From assembly GCA_020845805.1 (NCBI GenBank), contig JADLFD010000597.1:1-45622 (forward strand): DNA of 45,622 nucleotides, written 5' to 3'. This DNA comes from Verrucomicrobiales bacterium. Lineage in GTDB: Bacteria; Verrucomicrobiota; Verrucomicrobiia; Limisphaerales; CAIMTB01. Below are positions 9,401 to 19,147 of the stretch, piece after piece. A program made the position numbers and the translations under genes. Below the pieces are notes generated by a model. That model did not search any database and was not told the DNA's origin. It was given only the letters and a program-made list of their open reading frames with translations. Within the stretch, counting starts at the first letter, position 1; the number at the start of each line of letters is the position of its first letter.

Positions 9401-10206
9401 TTGGGCGTGGCGACGGTGTTGGTGCGGGTGGTGACGTTGACTTCTCCGGTGCGTCTCAACTCGACATCCAGGCCTGGGCTGGAGGCGGCTTGGGCCGTGC
9501 GACCGGTGGTGGTGGAGGACGGGGTGACGGAGGATTGGGAGGCGAGGGCTTCGGCGCCCTTGCGGGAGCCGGCGTAGACACCACGACGGATCTGGTCGAG
9601 GCGGCGCGCCACGGTCAGCTCTTCCTTGAGTTTGCGGACCTGATCCCGGACGAAGGCGAGGTCGTTGAGCTGTTTCTCCATGGCGATTTTTTCGCCTTGG
9701 AGCCGGCGGAGGTCTTCGAGCAGGGCGGTACGGTCGCCGTCGGCGGCGGCGAGTTTCTCTTCCGCGGCCGTGATTTCGGATTCGAGGCCGGTGATGTTGC
9801 CTTCGAGTTCGCCAATCTGTTTGGAAAGTTCCGCGTTCCGGCCCTCGAGCGCGGCGATCTGGGAGTCGCGTTTGGCGACTTCGGCGAGGGCGGATTTGGT
9901 TTCCGTGCGCGAGCGGGCGAGGTCGGTATTGAGTCGGGCGACGTCGGTATTCAGGCCGGCGAGGTCGACGCGCAGGGTTTCGAGGTCGCGGGCGCGGTCG
10001 GTGAGGTTGGTTTCGAGGACTTCGTTGACCTTTTTCTGTTCATCGAGCGTGCGCCGCGCGCTTTCCCATCGATTGGAGTAGTCGACGATGACCAGTTCAT
10101 TGCTCTGCTGTTGGGCGGCGAGCTGGTGTCGGGTGTCCCGCAGCGCGTAGAGGGCCCAAACCAGCCCTCCCACGACGACAACGAGGATGGCCGCGAACAG
10201 TTTCAT
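9397..10206 (-). CDS. Membrane-anchored coiled-coil protein of unknown function
   Basis: Start at MKLFAAILVVVVGGLVWALYAL (TM segment), followed by long heptad-like coiled coil (DLAGLNTDVARLNTDLARS...). Confidence 0.75.
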   Translation of the reverse strand: MKLFAAILVVVVGGLVWALYALRDTRHQLAAQQQSNELVIVDYSNRWESARRTLDEQKKVNEVLETNLTDRARDLETLRVDLAGLNTDVARLNTDLARSRTETKSALAEVAKRDSQIAALEGRNAELSKQIGELEGNITGLESEITAAEEKLAAADGDRTALLEDLRRLQGEKIAMEKQLNDLAFVRDQVRKLKEELTVARRLDQIRRGVYAGSRKGAEALASQSSVTPSSTTTGRTAQAASSPGLDVELRRTGEVNVTTRTNTVATPK

Positions 10207-10317
10207 GGAATTGACTGTGGCCACCGCCTGCCCGTTTGGCAACCCCGTCGCCCGGGGTGCCACATTCCGTGACCCGGGTCGGGGCACGCCAGGGGGGGCT
10301 GTCCGGAGTGCCGGGCG

Positions 10318-10360
10318 GCAGGCCTGTCCTTGGTTCGTTATAGCGGTGGGAAAGGCCTGC
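10318..10360 (-). terminator. Inverted repeat / possible terminator hairpin downstream of the DUF4870 gene
   Basis: Perfect 8-bp inverted repeat gcaggcct (10318-10325) / aggcctgc (10353-10360), with additional TCC/GGA pairing after a single mismatch; no U-tract. Confidence 0.3.
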
Positions 10361-10375
10361 GGCTGAAGGACGGAT

Positions 10376-10825
10376 TCAGGTTAGGAACCGGATGGTGAAC
10401 GGGTATTTGTGCGGTTGGCCGTTGGAGGCGCGAACGGCGCCGATCACCGCGTAGATGACCGCCCCGAGGCCGACCACGAAGGCGCCGAAGAGGAAGAGGA
10501 TACCGATCAGAATGAACAGGGTCATGCCTCCGATGGCGGCGAGGACGAAGGCATAAATCAGGGCCGAGATCTGAAAATTGAGGGAATCCTTGCCGTGCGC
10601 GTCGATGTCGGGGTGCTCGTTGCGCTTGAGCAGCCAGACCACCAGGGGCCCGATGACGGTACCGAGGTAAGGCAGGAGCAGTCCGGCGAGCGCGGAAAGG
10701 TGGCAGAGCATGCACCACATGCGGACGTCCTTCTCCAGCATGGTTGTGGCGGCGGGTGGGGAGTAAGGCGCGGCGCGCGGCGGTTCGGGGTCGGGCGACG
10801 GGCCGGGTGAGGGTTCGGTTTCCAT
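10376..10825 (-). CDS. DUF4870 (Tic20-like) membrane protein
   Basis: MCHLSALAGLLLPYLGTVIGPLVVWLLKRNEHPDIDAHGKDSLNFQISALIY...FTIRFL. Confidence 0.88.
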   Translation of the reverse strand: METEPSPGPSPDPEPPRAAPYSPPAATTMLEKDVRMWCMLCHLSALAGLLLPYLGTVIGPLVVWLLKRNEHPDIDAHGKDSLNFQISALIYAFVLAAIGGMTLFILIGILFLFGAFVVGLGAVIYAVIGAVRASNGQPHKYPFTIRFLT

Positions 10826-10831
10826 GTGGCG

Positions 10832-12124
10832 TCACGATCCACCCGCCCAGGCGGGTTTTTGTTTCAGGTGATAAAGGGTCTCGCCCGCGCGGGGGACGTG
10901 CAGGACACCCTCGTGTTCGCGGTTCATGAATGTCTCGGGCCGGATGGTTGCGGGGTCGCGGTAACCGAGGTTGATGCGTCGGCACACGTCAGCGGGGATG
11001 CCGGTGGCGAGGGTGACGCGGGCGCGGGGGGTTTCGATGCCGTTCTGGTACGTGCCCATGCCGTAGACGTGGCAGCTATGGGCAAGGACGCCCCAGGGGT
11101 ACTTCTGGAATCGGTCCCACTGGGCCAGGAAGTAGTCACGGCAATGGTAACCGATCTCGAGCAGGGTGCGACCGTGGGTGACGCACACTTCGCGGATGTG
11201 CGGAGCGTAGATGATCAGCTCGCCGCCGTCGGCGAGGACCGGTTCCAGTTTGTACATGCATTTCCCACCGGTCCAGAGCTCGTCGTACATGGCGGGCGCA
11301 CACGAGAGGATCGTATGGTAGGCGCGGTCCTGGTAGGTGATATGGATGCCCTTGGACTGTTCGCTGGCCGCGGTCCAGGCGGCCTCGGGCGTTCCGGCGT
11401 GCAGGCCGGCCAGGGATTTGTCCGGGCGCACCACCATCGAGAAGCAGGTCTTGGGGCGGTCGACCATGGCCCCGGCGCGATCCACGACCCGGCGGACGGG
11501 GGTCCATTGGTTGCCGATGATCATGGGGTTGGTGACCACCGCCCCGAGCCAGTGGAAGAAATTGAGGATCTCGGGTCCGGAGACGCCGGGGAACAGGTAC
11601 TTGTTGCCCCCGGAAAAGCCGACCACCTCGTGTGGGAAGACCGGTCCGACGATGATCAGGTGATCGTAGTCGTAGAGATGGCGGTTGACGCGTACGGGCA
11701 CGTCCATGGCGAACCGGCCGCCGGTGAGGTCGGAGATCTCGGCGGAGGTGAGGGATCCGATGAGCTTCAGCGCTTCGGGGTTTTCCCATTCGTGATTGAG
11801 AAAACGGACGGCTTGGAACGTGGAGGCGCGTTCCGACTCGGAGATTTCGAGGCGTTGGCAGATGGAGGATTCGCTCAGGGGTTGATGCGTCCCGAGGGCG
11901 ATCATCACATCGAGGGCCTTGGTCTGGGCGCCGAGGTGCTCATGCAGGGCCCGGAAGAGAAGGCCCACGGGGGCGGTGCGAGTATGGTCCGGGACGATGA
12001 GGAGCACACGGCGTCCACGGAACTCCGCCTCGGGGCAAACCGCGGAGACGGCGAGGTGGACGTCGTCGGGGCCGAGTTGCCGGTCGGCTGGGGCTTGGCG
12101 GGTGAAGAAGGGGGCGACGGGCAT
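10832..12124 (-). CDS. LarA-like nickel-pincer-dependent racemase/epimerase family (DUF2088)
   Basis: VPDHTRTAPVG, ALGTHQPLS, VFPHEVVGFSGGNKYLFPGVSG motifs correspond to LarA N-terminal and catalytic segments. Confidence 0.82.
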   Translation of the reverse strand: MPVAPFFTRQAPADRQLGPDDVHLAVSAVCPEAEFRGRRVLLIVPDHTRTAPVGLLFRALHEHLGAQTKALDVMIALGTHQPLSESSICQRLEISESERASTFQAVRFLNHEWENPEALKLIGSLTSAEISDLTGGRFAMDVPVRVNRHLYDYDHLIIVGPVFPHEVVGFSGGNKYLFPGVSGPEILNFFHWLGAVVTNPMIIGNQWTPVRRVVDRAGAMVDRPKTCFSMVVRPDKSLAGLHAGTPEAAWTAASEQSKGIHITYQDRAYHTILSCAPAMYDELWTGGKCMYKLEPVLADGGELIIYAPHIREVCVTHGRTLLEIGYHCRDYFLAQWDRFQKYPWGVLAHSCHVYGMGTYQNGIETPRARVTLATGIPADVCRRINLGYRDPATIRPETFMNREHEGVLHVPRAGETLYHLKQKPAWAGGS

Positions 12125-12161
12125 GGTGGAGAGTGAGGAGGCCAGTGGGGGTGAAGGGGGC

Positions 12162-13136
12162 TCAGGCGGGCCTCACGGTTTCAGCGAGGGTGACGGCCTG
12201 GCGCAGTGCGGCGACGGTGCGGGCGCAGGCCTCGTCATTCTCGAGCGCATTGAGAGGCTGGTTGAAGGGTTCCGCGCGCACGGGGCCATCGTAGTTCATG
12301 CGGAGGAGCGCTTGGAGGAAGGTGGCGACGGGGATGACGCCGGTGGCGGTGGGGAGTTCGCGACGGTTATCCTGCTGCTCGTCGAGAGGCACGCCGTTCG
12401 GTGCGTCGTTCAGATCCACGGCGACCACGTCGCTGTTCTTCAGCTGGGCCAGGGCTTGGGCGGTGTCTCCGGCGGTCCACCAGTGCCAGGAGTCGAGGAT
12501 CAGGCCGGTGTTGCGGACCTGGATGGCGGAGATGAGTTCGAGGGCCTGGGGGAGGTTGTGAACGAACGCGTACTTGAAGCGGGTTCTCAGGCTGGGAGTG
12601 CCGACGTATTCGAGTCCGAAGCGCAGGCCGTGGTCCTGCAGGATGGTGGCGACGGCCCGCAGTCGGCGGGCGTGCTGGTCCAGGTTGGGGCGCGTCTCAA
12701 GGTCATTGGAACCCGGCATCAGCCAGGTGCCGACGCGTTGGGCGCCCACCTTTTGGAGGGCGCGCGCCGCGGAGGGCAGGCGTTTGAGTTCCGTTTGGAA
12801 CGTGTCTTCGTCCTTACGGAACTCGACGGGGAGGCCGGCGGATCCCCAGCGGAGCGCGCTGCCGCGGAGGGCGTCACGAACGGAGGCGAGGCCGGCATCG
12901 TCGAGTTTTTCCAGGGCCCACGCGTCGGGTTGCACGGATTCGAACCCGTGAGCGTGGGCGAGTTGGATGAGTTGGAGTGGGGTGCCGGAGACGCCGATGG
13001 CGCCGGGGGTGAGATCGAGGCTGAACCGTCGCGGCGGCAGGCCGCCGTGGGGACCCGTGGTGGAGCAGCCCGCGGCGAGAGCGGTGGTGGCCAGCGTGGC
13101 GTTCATCAGGAAGGAGCGTCGGTCGAGGTCAGGCAT
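12162..13136 (-). CDS. Exported TIM-barrel sugar phosphate isomerase/epimerase-like protein
   Basis: Twin-arginine-like DRRSFLMNA and lipobox LAAGC at N-terminus; xylose-isomerase-like TIM barrel segments (TGLILDSWHWWTAGDTAQALAQL, DGPVRAEPFN). Confidence 0.8.
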   Translation of the reverse strand: MPDLDRRSFLMNATLATTALAAGCSTTGPHGGLPPRRFSLDLTPGAIGVSGTPLQLIQLAHAHGFESVQPDAWALEKLDDAGLASVRDALRGSALRWGSAGLPVEFRKDEDTFQTELKRLPSAARALQKVGAQRVGTWLMPGSNDLETRPNLDQHARRLRAVATILQDHGLRFGLEYVGTPSLRTRFKYAFVHNLPQALELISAIQVRNTGLILDSWHWWTAGDTAQALAQLKNSDVVAVDLNDAPNGVPLDEQQDNRRELPTATGVIPVATFLQALLRMNYDGPVRAEPFNQPLNALENDEACARTVAALRQAVTLAETVRPA

Positions 13137-13299
13137 GGTGGCGCGGTGTGCGTGGAGGGATAGTCACCAGAAGTGGCAGACGGTCAATTTCGGGATGGAG
13201 GTGAGGCGCGCGAAGCTGGGGGACGAAGTGGGGCGAATGACGGCAGGGATGGGGCCGGGGGATTGCGCCGGGGCGTGAGGACAAGCAGGGTTGCCCGCG

Positions 13300-15492
13300 A
13301 TGCGCGGTGTTCCATTCGTCGTCGCTGTTTGTTCGATCATGACTCTCTCTGCTGCCACGCGACCGGTGCCCCTGGATGATGGGTTTCTGAGAGATTACGC
13401 GGCGACGCGCGGATATCGCCTGGGCGTGCCCTCGGGGGTCCAGATCACGCCGCAGGGCGAGGCGGTGTTGTTTCTCCGCGCGGGGGCGCGGACGGCCAGG
13501 CAGGGTTTGTACCAGTTCGAGGTGGCGACCGGGCAGACGCACGAGTTGATCACGCCGGAAACGTTGCTCAAGGCCGGGGGGGAGGAGGTGCTTTCTGACG
13601 TGGAGAAGGCGCGGCGTGAGCGGATGCGGGTCAGTGTGGGGGGATTCACTTCGTTCCAGCTGTCGCCCGATGGGCGACGCATTCTGACGCCCCTGGGGGG
13701 GCGGCTGTTCCTGATCGACCGCGACACGCGCGCCGCCGACGAACTGGAACTGAAGGGAGATGCCTTTGATCCGAAACTCTCGCCGGACGGGCGCGGGGTG
13801 GGATTTGTGCGGGACCACGAGGTTTGGGTTTACGATCTCGAACGCAAACGCGAACGAGCGGTGACGCGGGGCGCCACCGAATTCATCTCCCATGGGGAAG
13901 CGGAGTTTGTCGCGGCGGAGGAGATGTATCGGTACACGGGTTGGTGGTGGTCTCCGGACAGTCGTTTCATCGCCTACCAGGAGAGCGACGCCGAAGGGGT
14001 TGAGGTCTGGCATGTGGCAGACCCGGCGCGTCCGGATCAGCCGCCGCGCTCGCAGTTTTACCCTCGGCCGGGCCGCGCGAATGTGCGCGTCCGCTTGGGC
14101 GTGGTGCCGGTAGCGGGGGGAAAGTCTGTCTGGATGGATTGGGATCGGGAGGCCTTTCCGTACCTGGCGCGGGTGGACTGGCATGCGCGCGGGGGACTGA
14201 CGTTGGTGGTGCAGAGTCGGGACCAGAAGATCCTGCGGCTGTTGCAGGCGGATCCCCGGAACGGCGCCACGCGCGTGCTGGTGGAGGAGCGGGATGCGCA
14301 CTGGGTGAACCTGGACCCGCAGATGCCGGTGTGGTTTGAGGATGGGTCGAGATTCCTTTGGACCAGTGAGCGGGAGGGGGCCTGGCAGTTGGAGGTGCGC
14401 GAGGCCGCGGGGGCGGGTTGGTCTGTGGTGGTTCCACCGGCCCAGGGGTACCAGGGTTATCTCGGCCTCGATGAGGCGAGGGACCAGGTTTGGGTGACGG
14501 CTTCGACCCGTTCGACGGACAGCCATGTCTGGCGTGTGCCGCTGAAGGGCGGCGTGCCTCGGGCGCTGACCACGGAGCCGGGACTCCACGGAGGCACGCT
14601 GGCGCGCACGGGTGGGGTCTGGGTGCTGACCACGGCGGGGCCGGAGCGCATGCCGAGGCACGAAGTGCGGCGTGGCGACGCCGAGATCCTGGGGGTGCTG
14701 GGTTCGGCCGCCGAGGATCCGGGATTCGTGCCTTCGGCCGAACTTGTCCATCTCGACGACGGACCGGGATTCGAGGCGGAGATTGTGCGACCTCGTTTGT
14801 TTGATCCGGCCGCACGGTATCCGGTGCTGGTGGATGTGTATGGCGGCCCGCATGCCAACGTGGTGGTCAACGCCATGCAGACGCGCCTGCTCTCGCAGTG
14901 GCTGGCCGACCAGGGGTTCGTGGTGGTGTCGATCGAGAACCGTGGCACTCCACGTCGGGGCCGCGACTGGGAGCGATCGATCCACCAGAAGTTCTCCGAG
15001 GTACCGGTGGACGACCAAGTGCTCGGGCTGCGCGCGTTGGGACGCGACCGACCGTGGATGGCGATGGACCGGGTGGGGATTTACGGATGGTCGTTTGGCG
15101 GGTACGCGAGCGCGCTGGCGGTGCTGAAGCGCCCGGACGTGTTTCATGCGGCGGTGGCGGGGGCGCCGGTGACGGACTGGATGGACTACGATACCCACTA
15201 CACGGAGCGGTACCTCGGCGTGCCGGGGTCGGGGGACCGGGTGTATGCAGAGAATTCCCTGATCGCGCTGGCTCCGAAGTTGGAGCGGCCGCTGCTGCTG
15301 ATTCACGGCACCAGCGACGACAACGTGTTCTTTCGGCATTCGTTGAAACTGGCGGAGGCGTTGTTTCGTGCGGGGCGTCCGTTTGAGATTCTCCCGCTGC
15401 CGGGGTTGACGCACATGGTTCCGGACCCGGTGGTGATGGAGCGACAGTGGCGGCTGACCGCCGAGTACTTCCGCCGACATTTGGCGCGTTAG
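13300..15492 (+). CDS. S9 family prolyl oligopeptidase, dipeptidyl-peptidase IV-like
   Basis: DPPIV N-terminal beta-propeller; EFVAAEEMYRYTGWWWSPDS; nucleophile GWSFGGY, HGTSDDNVFF (Asp), LTHMV (His); signal peptide. Confidence 0.93.
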   Translation: MRGVPFVVAVCSIMTLSAATRPVPLDDGFLRDYAATRGYRLGVPSGVQITPQGEAVLFLRAGARTARQGLYQFEVATGQTHELITPETLLKAGGEEVLSDVEKARRERMRVSVGGFTSFQLSPDGRRILTPLGGRLFLIDRDTRAADELELKGDAFDPKLSPDGRGVGFVRDHEVWVYDLERKRERAVTRGATEFISHGEAEFVAAEEMYRYTGWWWSPDSRFIAYQESDAEGVEVWHVADPARPDQPPRSQFYPRPGRANVRVRLGVVPVAGGKSVWMDWDREAFPYLARVDWHARGGLTLVVQSRDQKILRLLQADPRNGATRVLVEERDAHWVNLDPQMPVWFEDGSRFLWTSEREGAWQLEVREAAGAGWSVVVPPAQGYQGYLGLDEARDQVWVTASTRSTDSHVWRVPLKGGVPRALTTEPGLHGGTLARTGGVWVLTTAGPERMPRHEVRRGDAEILGVLGSAAEDPGFVPSAELVHLDDGPGFEAEIVRPRLFDPAARYPVLVDVYGGPHANVVVNAMQTRLLSQWLADQGFVVVSIENRGTPRRGRDWERSIHQKFSEVPVDDQVLGLRALGRDRPWMAMDRVGIYGWSFGGYASALAVLKRPDVFHAAVAGAPVTDWMDYDTHYTERYLGVPGSGDRVYAENSLIALAPKLERPLLLIHGTSDDNVFFRHSLKLAEALFRAGRPFEILPLPGLTHMVPDPVVMERQWRLTAEYFRRHLAR

Positions 15493-15548
15493 GTCCCGGA
15501 ACGAAAGGGGACTCGATTTGCGCGGTGGAATCCCGGAGGCTCAGGGCT

Positions 15549-16880
15549 ATGAACTCCCTGATTCGCGTGGGTCGAGTCGCCTGCCTGGCGGGTCTGCTCT
15601 GGGGCTCGGTCCAGGGCTTACCGGCGGAAGAGCTGAGAGTCTTCACCAAGCAGCAGTTGCACGACCAGTTTTGGAGCGAGGGGGCGAATTTCGGGGATCT
15701 CAATCGCGACGGAAAGAATGACCTGATCGCCGGGCCGTGGTGGTGGGAGGGGCCGGAGTTCAAGGTGCGTCACGAGTATGCGCCCGCGACCACGACCTTC
15801 GAGCTGAAGCTGGGTCCGATGACCCAGGTGACGGTGCCCGGTTTCGAGGGGTTTCTAGGGAAGGAGAACCGGTACTCGGACAATTTCTTTGCCTGGGCTC
15901 AGGACTTCAACGCCGACGCGTGGCCGGACATTCTGATCATCGGTTTTCCGGGCAAGGGAACGGCCTGGTACGAGAACCCGAAGGGCAAGGACGGCCACTG
16001 GGTGCGGCACGAGATCTTCGGGCAGACGGACAACGAATCGCCGACGTTCACGGACCTGACCGGGGACGGAAAGCCGGAGTTGGTTTGCATCACGGCGGGC
16101 CGCTATGGCTATGCCTCGCCGGACTGGGCGGCGCCGGCGAAGCCTTGGGTATTTCATCCCCTTAGCCCGGACAACAAGTACGGCAATTTCACCCACGGGA
16201 TGGGGGTGGGGGACGTGAACGGCGACGGGCGTCGGGACTTGCTGGAGAAGGATGGTTGGTGGGAGCAACCGGCGAGCCTGGAGGGGGACCCGGTCTGGGC
16301 GTTCCATCCGCAGCCGATGGGCATTGGCGGTTCCCAGATGCACGCCTATGACGTCAACGGCGACGGGTTGAATGACATCATCACGGGACTGGCGGCGCAC
16401 GGGTTTGGACTGGCGTGGTACGAGCAGTACCGCGAAGGCACCGAGATCAAGTTTCGCGAGCACATCCTGATGAACAAGGAGCCTTCGGAGAACCGCTACG
16501 GCGTGAAGTTTTCCGAGCTGCACGCCATCGAGTTGGTGGACGTGGACGGGGACGGTGTGAAGGACATTGTGACCGGCAAGCGCTTTTGGTCGCATGGCCG
16601 GACGGGCGACCCCGACCGCAACAGTGCGGCGGTGCTTTACTGGTTCCGGTTGGTCCGCGGGGCGGATCGTTCGGTGGATTTCGTGCCCTACCTGATCGAT
16701 GCCGAATCGGGAGTGGGCACGCAGGTGGTGGCGTCGGATCTCAACGGCGACGGGCTCCCCGACATCGTGGTGGGCAACAAGCGCGGGGTGTTCGTCTTCC
16801 AGCAGCAGAAGAAGACGGTGACGCGGGAGGAGTGGGAGAAGGCGCAGCCGAAGGTTGGCGGTCCGGCCGCGGTGCGTTAG
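15549..16880 (+). CDS. Secreted VCBS/FG-GAP repeat protein
   Basis: Signal peptide MNSLIRVGRVACLAGLLWGSVQGLPAEE; repeated DLNRDGKNDLIAG, DVNGDGRRDLLE, DVNGDGLNDIITG, DLNGDGLPDIVVG calcium-binding repeats. Confidence 0.88.
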   Translation: MNSLIRVGRVACLAGLLWGSVQGLPAEELRVFTKQQLHDQFWSEGANFGDLNRDGKNDLIAGPWWWEGPEFKVRHEYAPATTTFELKLGPMTQVTVPGFEGFLGKENRYSDNFFAWAQDFNADAWPDILIIGFPGKGTAWYENPKGKDGHWVRHEIFGQTDNESPTFTDLTGDGKPELVCITAGRYGYASPDWAAPAKPWVFHPLSPDNKYGNFTHGMGVGDVNGDGRRDLLEKDGWWEQPASLEGDPVWAFHPQPMGIGGSQMHAYDVNGDGLNDIITGLAAHGFGLAWYEQYREGTEIKFREHILMNKEPSENRYGVKFSELHAIELVDVDGDGVKDIVTGKRFWSHGRTGDPDRNSAAVLYWFRLVRGADRSVDFVPYLIDAESGVGTQVVASDLNGDGLPDIVVGNKRGVFVFQQQKKTVTREEWEKAQPKVGGPAAVR

Positions 16881-16899
16881 CGAACCGTGCCGAGCGGGG

Positions 16900-17727
16900 T
16901 TACGGCAGGTGGGGCGTGTGGTCGCGGTTCCAACGGCGGGCCACGCGCTCTTTAGCTCCTCGTTCCTTCTGCAGTTGTGCGGCGAGGTCCACGCGGCGTT
17001 CTGCGGACACGTGGCCGTCGCAGAACAGGATGCTGGCGCGCCGGTTGTGGTGGTCGAGAGGCCACTGACGCTCCTCATACATGCCGATGAATCCGCTCCA
17101 ATCGGGGTCGCCTTTGCGTTTGAGGTCCCAGTTGCTGTCCCCAATGGCGATCATCTCGGTGGGGTTCAGCACGGCGTCGGGTTTGGTTTCGCCGTACTGG
17201 GGATCGCCCTTGTAGACCCCCAGGCCTTGGTTGGGGGTGAGTCCGGCGTACGCGCCCCACACATTGTAGCCGTAGCTCATGAAGCTTTTGCTGCCGGGCG
17301 TGAGTCGCACCTCATCCGCCAGGTAGCCGTCACTGGCGGGAATCCCGCTGCCGAAGGTGACGGTCCACTGGGCCTTGGCCGGAGCGGAGGGGCATTTGAA
17401 CACCTCGACATTGCGTCCGGCGCCGATGTGTTCTCGCAACTGGGAGGGCCAGATCCAGGAGTTGTTGCGGGTGGCATCGATGCCGACGGGGTAGTGTCCG
17501 TGGTCATCCGAGAAGGTGAACAGGGCGATGCCCATCTGCCGGAGATTGCTGAGGCACTTCACCGCGCTGGCCTTGGATTTGGCCTGGGCGAGGGCGGGGA
17601 GCAGCATGCTGGCAAGGATCGCGATGATTGCGATCACCACCAGGAGTTCAATCAACGTGAAGCCGGCGCGAGGTCGCGGGTGGGACTCCAGGCGGGTGGG
17701 GGAGGCGATTCCGCGGAGCGTGTGCAT
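16900..17727 (-). CDS. Prepilin-type N-terminal cleavage/methylation domain protein with H-X9-DG C-terminal motif
   Basis: [25 protein letters not shown] and H-NRRASILFC-DG (exact H-X9-DG). Confidence 0.93.
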   Translation of the reverse strand: MHTLRGIASPTRLESHPRPRAGFTLIELLVVIAIIAILASMLLPALAQAKSKASAVKCLSNLRQMGIALFTFSDDHGHYPVGIDATRNNSWIWPSQLREHIGAGRNVEVFKCPSAPAKAQWTVTFGSGIPASDGYLADEVRLTPGSKSFMSYGYNVWGAYAGLTPNQGLGVYKGDPQYGETKPDAVLNPTEMIAIGDSNWDLKRKGDPDWSGFIGMYEERQWPLDHHNRRASILFCDGHVSAERRVDLAAQLQKERGAKERVARRWNRDHTPHLP

Positions 17728-17745
17728 GGAGGGCGGGATTGGAAA

Positions 17746-19137
17746 CTAAGTGATGGCGAGGGCGGTGGTGCTGTCGCCGAAGGCGTCCACCGGTGTTCCC
17801 ATGCACTCGAGCATGGAGACGTAGAGATTGCACAGCGGCGTGCCCTTGGGGGAGGAGAGGTGACGACCGGATTTGATCCGCCCGCCCCCGCGTCCGGCGA
17901 GGAGGATCGGCAGGTTGGACGGGTCGTGGCGGTTGCCGTCAGACATGCTCGACCCGAAGAGGACCATGCTGTGGTCGAGGAGGGTGCCTGAGCCTTCGCG
18001 GACGGCGGCGAGCTTGGACATGAAGTACGCGAGTTGCTCGGAGTGCCAGCGGTTGATTTTGGAGTAGGGCTCGAACTTCTCGGCCTTGCTTTGGTGATGG
18101 CTGAACTCGTGATGGGCGCCGTCGGTACCGGGGATCAACTGACCGAAGTTCTTTCCCGAAACGTCGTTGGCGAACATGAAGGAGCCGATGCGCGTGGAGT
18201 CGGTCCAAAAGGCGAGGACCAGGAGATCGAGCATCAAACGGACGTGCTCCTGGTGGTCGCCGGGGATGCCTTTGGGGAGCGCCAGATCCTCGGCCGGGGC
18301 GGATTCCGGATGCCAGTCGCGGGGATCGGGGCGCGAGAAGTAATCGAGCCGGCGTTCCACGTCGCGGACGGCGTCGAGGTATTCGTCGAGTTTGTGTTGG
18401 TCATCGCGGCCCAGGCGGGAGCGCAGGCGTTGAGCGTCATCGAGGACGAGATCGAGCAGCGCCTGGTCGTCGGACTGGCGGCGTTGTTGTTGTCGATTGG
18501 GACGGCGTGAGCGAAGGACTCCGAACAGCCGCTGGTAGGCGAGCTTGGGGTTGATTTCGCGGGCCACCGGCATGCTCGGCGAGCGCCAGGAGATGTAGCA
18601 GCCGTAGAGGCGCGTGTAGCCGACGACGGAATCGATGCCGGAGATTACCGGGTCGATGCCCAACTCGAGGGAAGGCAGCGGGGTGAGGGGCCCGATCTTT
18701 TCCGCGCAGAGCTGGTCGATGGAGATGCCGCCGACATGGATATCTTTGCCGGGGGTTTTTCGCACCGGCAGGCCCGTGAGAAAATTGGCGGTCTTCGCGT
18801 AGTGACCGTCGCCGCCGTGGGAATGTTTTTTGTCCAGGCCGGAGAAGACCAGGAGTTGGTCGCGATGCGGTGCGAGCGGTTCGAGTGCGGACGGCATCGT
18901 GTACCCGGCGCCTTCCTGCTCGGGGAACCACGTCTTCTCCCAGACGCCGTTGGGAAAGTAGATGCAGGCCATGCGGACGGGGGCCTGCACCGATTTGGCG
19001 GTTTGAGTCGAGGCGCGGGCGGTGGGAGAGGCCTGGGCGGAAAGCGGTCCCATGGCTTCGAGAAGGGGAACGCCGAGCAGGACGCCGGCGCCGCGCAGAA
19101 AGGTGCGACGGGGAAGGGGGCGGGACGCGAGGTGCAT
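17746..19137 (-). CDS. DUF1552 domain protein with Tat signal
   Basis: PRRTFLRGAGVLLGVPLLEAM Tat-like signal; PVRMACIYFPNGVWEKTWFPEQEG, GLDKKHSHGGDGHYAKTANFLTG typical of DUF1552. Confidence 0.9.
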   Translation of the reverse strand: MHLASRPLPRRTFLRGAGVLLGVPLLEAMGPLSAQASPTARASTQTAKSVQAPVRMACIYFPNGVWEKTWFPEQEGAGYTMPSALEPLAPHRDQLLVFSGLDKKHSHGGDGHYAKTANFLTGLPVRKTPGKDIHVGGISIDQLCAEKIGPLTPLPSLELGIDPVISGIDSVVGYTRLYGCYISWRSPSMPVAREINPKLAYQRLFGVLRSRRPNRQQQRRQSDDQALLDLVLDDAQRLRSRLGRDDQHKLDEYLDAVRDVERRLDYFSRPDPRDWHPESAPAEDLALPKGIPGDHQEHVRLMLDLLVLAFWTDSTRIGSFMFANDVSGKNFGQLIPGTDGAHHEFSHHQSKAEKFEPYSKINRWHSEQLAYFMSKLAAVREGSGTLLDHSMVLFGSSMSDGNRHDPSNLPILLAGRGGGRIKSGRHLSSPKGTPLCNLYVSMLECMGTPVDAFGDSTTALAIT

Positions 19138-19147
19138 GGCGTGGAGA

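Noticed and set aside
10841-10860. Plus-strand terminator-like ACCCGC-CCAG-GCGGGT-TTTT
   Set aside because: Encodes the end of the LarA-like protein (KQKPAWAGGS) on the minus strand; no plus-strand gene is upstream, so the U-tract orientation is probably coincidental.
13129-15480. 783-aa minus-strand ORF opposite the DPP-IV gene
   Set aside because: Shadow ORF caused by high GC third-position bias; low-complexity Arg/Pro/His composition and no recognisable motifs, whereas the plus-strand S9 peptidase has an intact catalytic triad.
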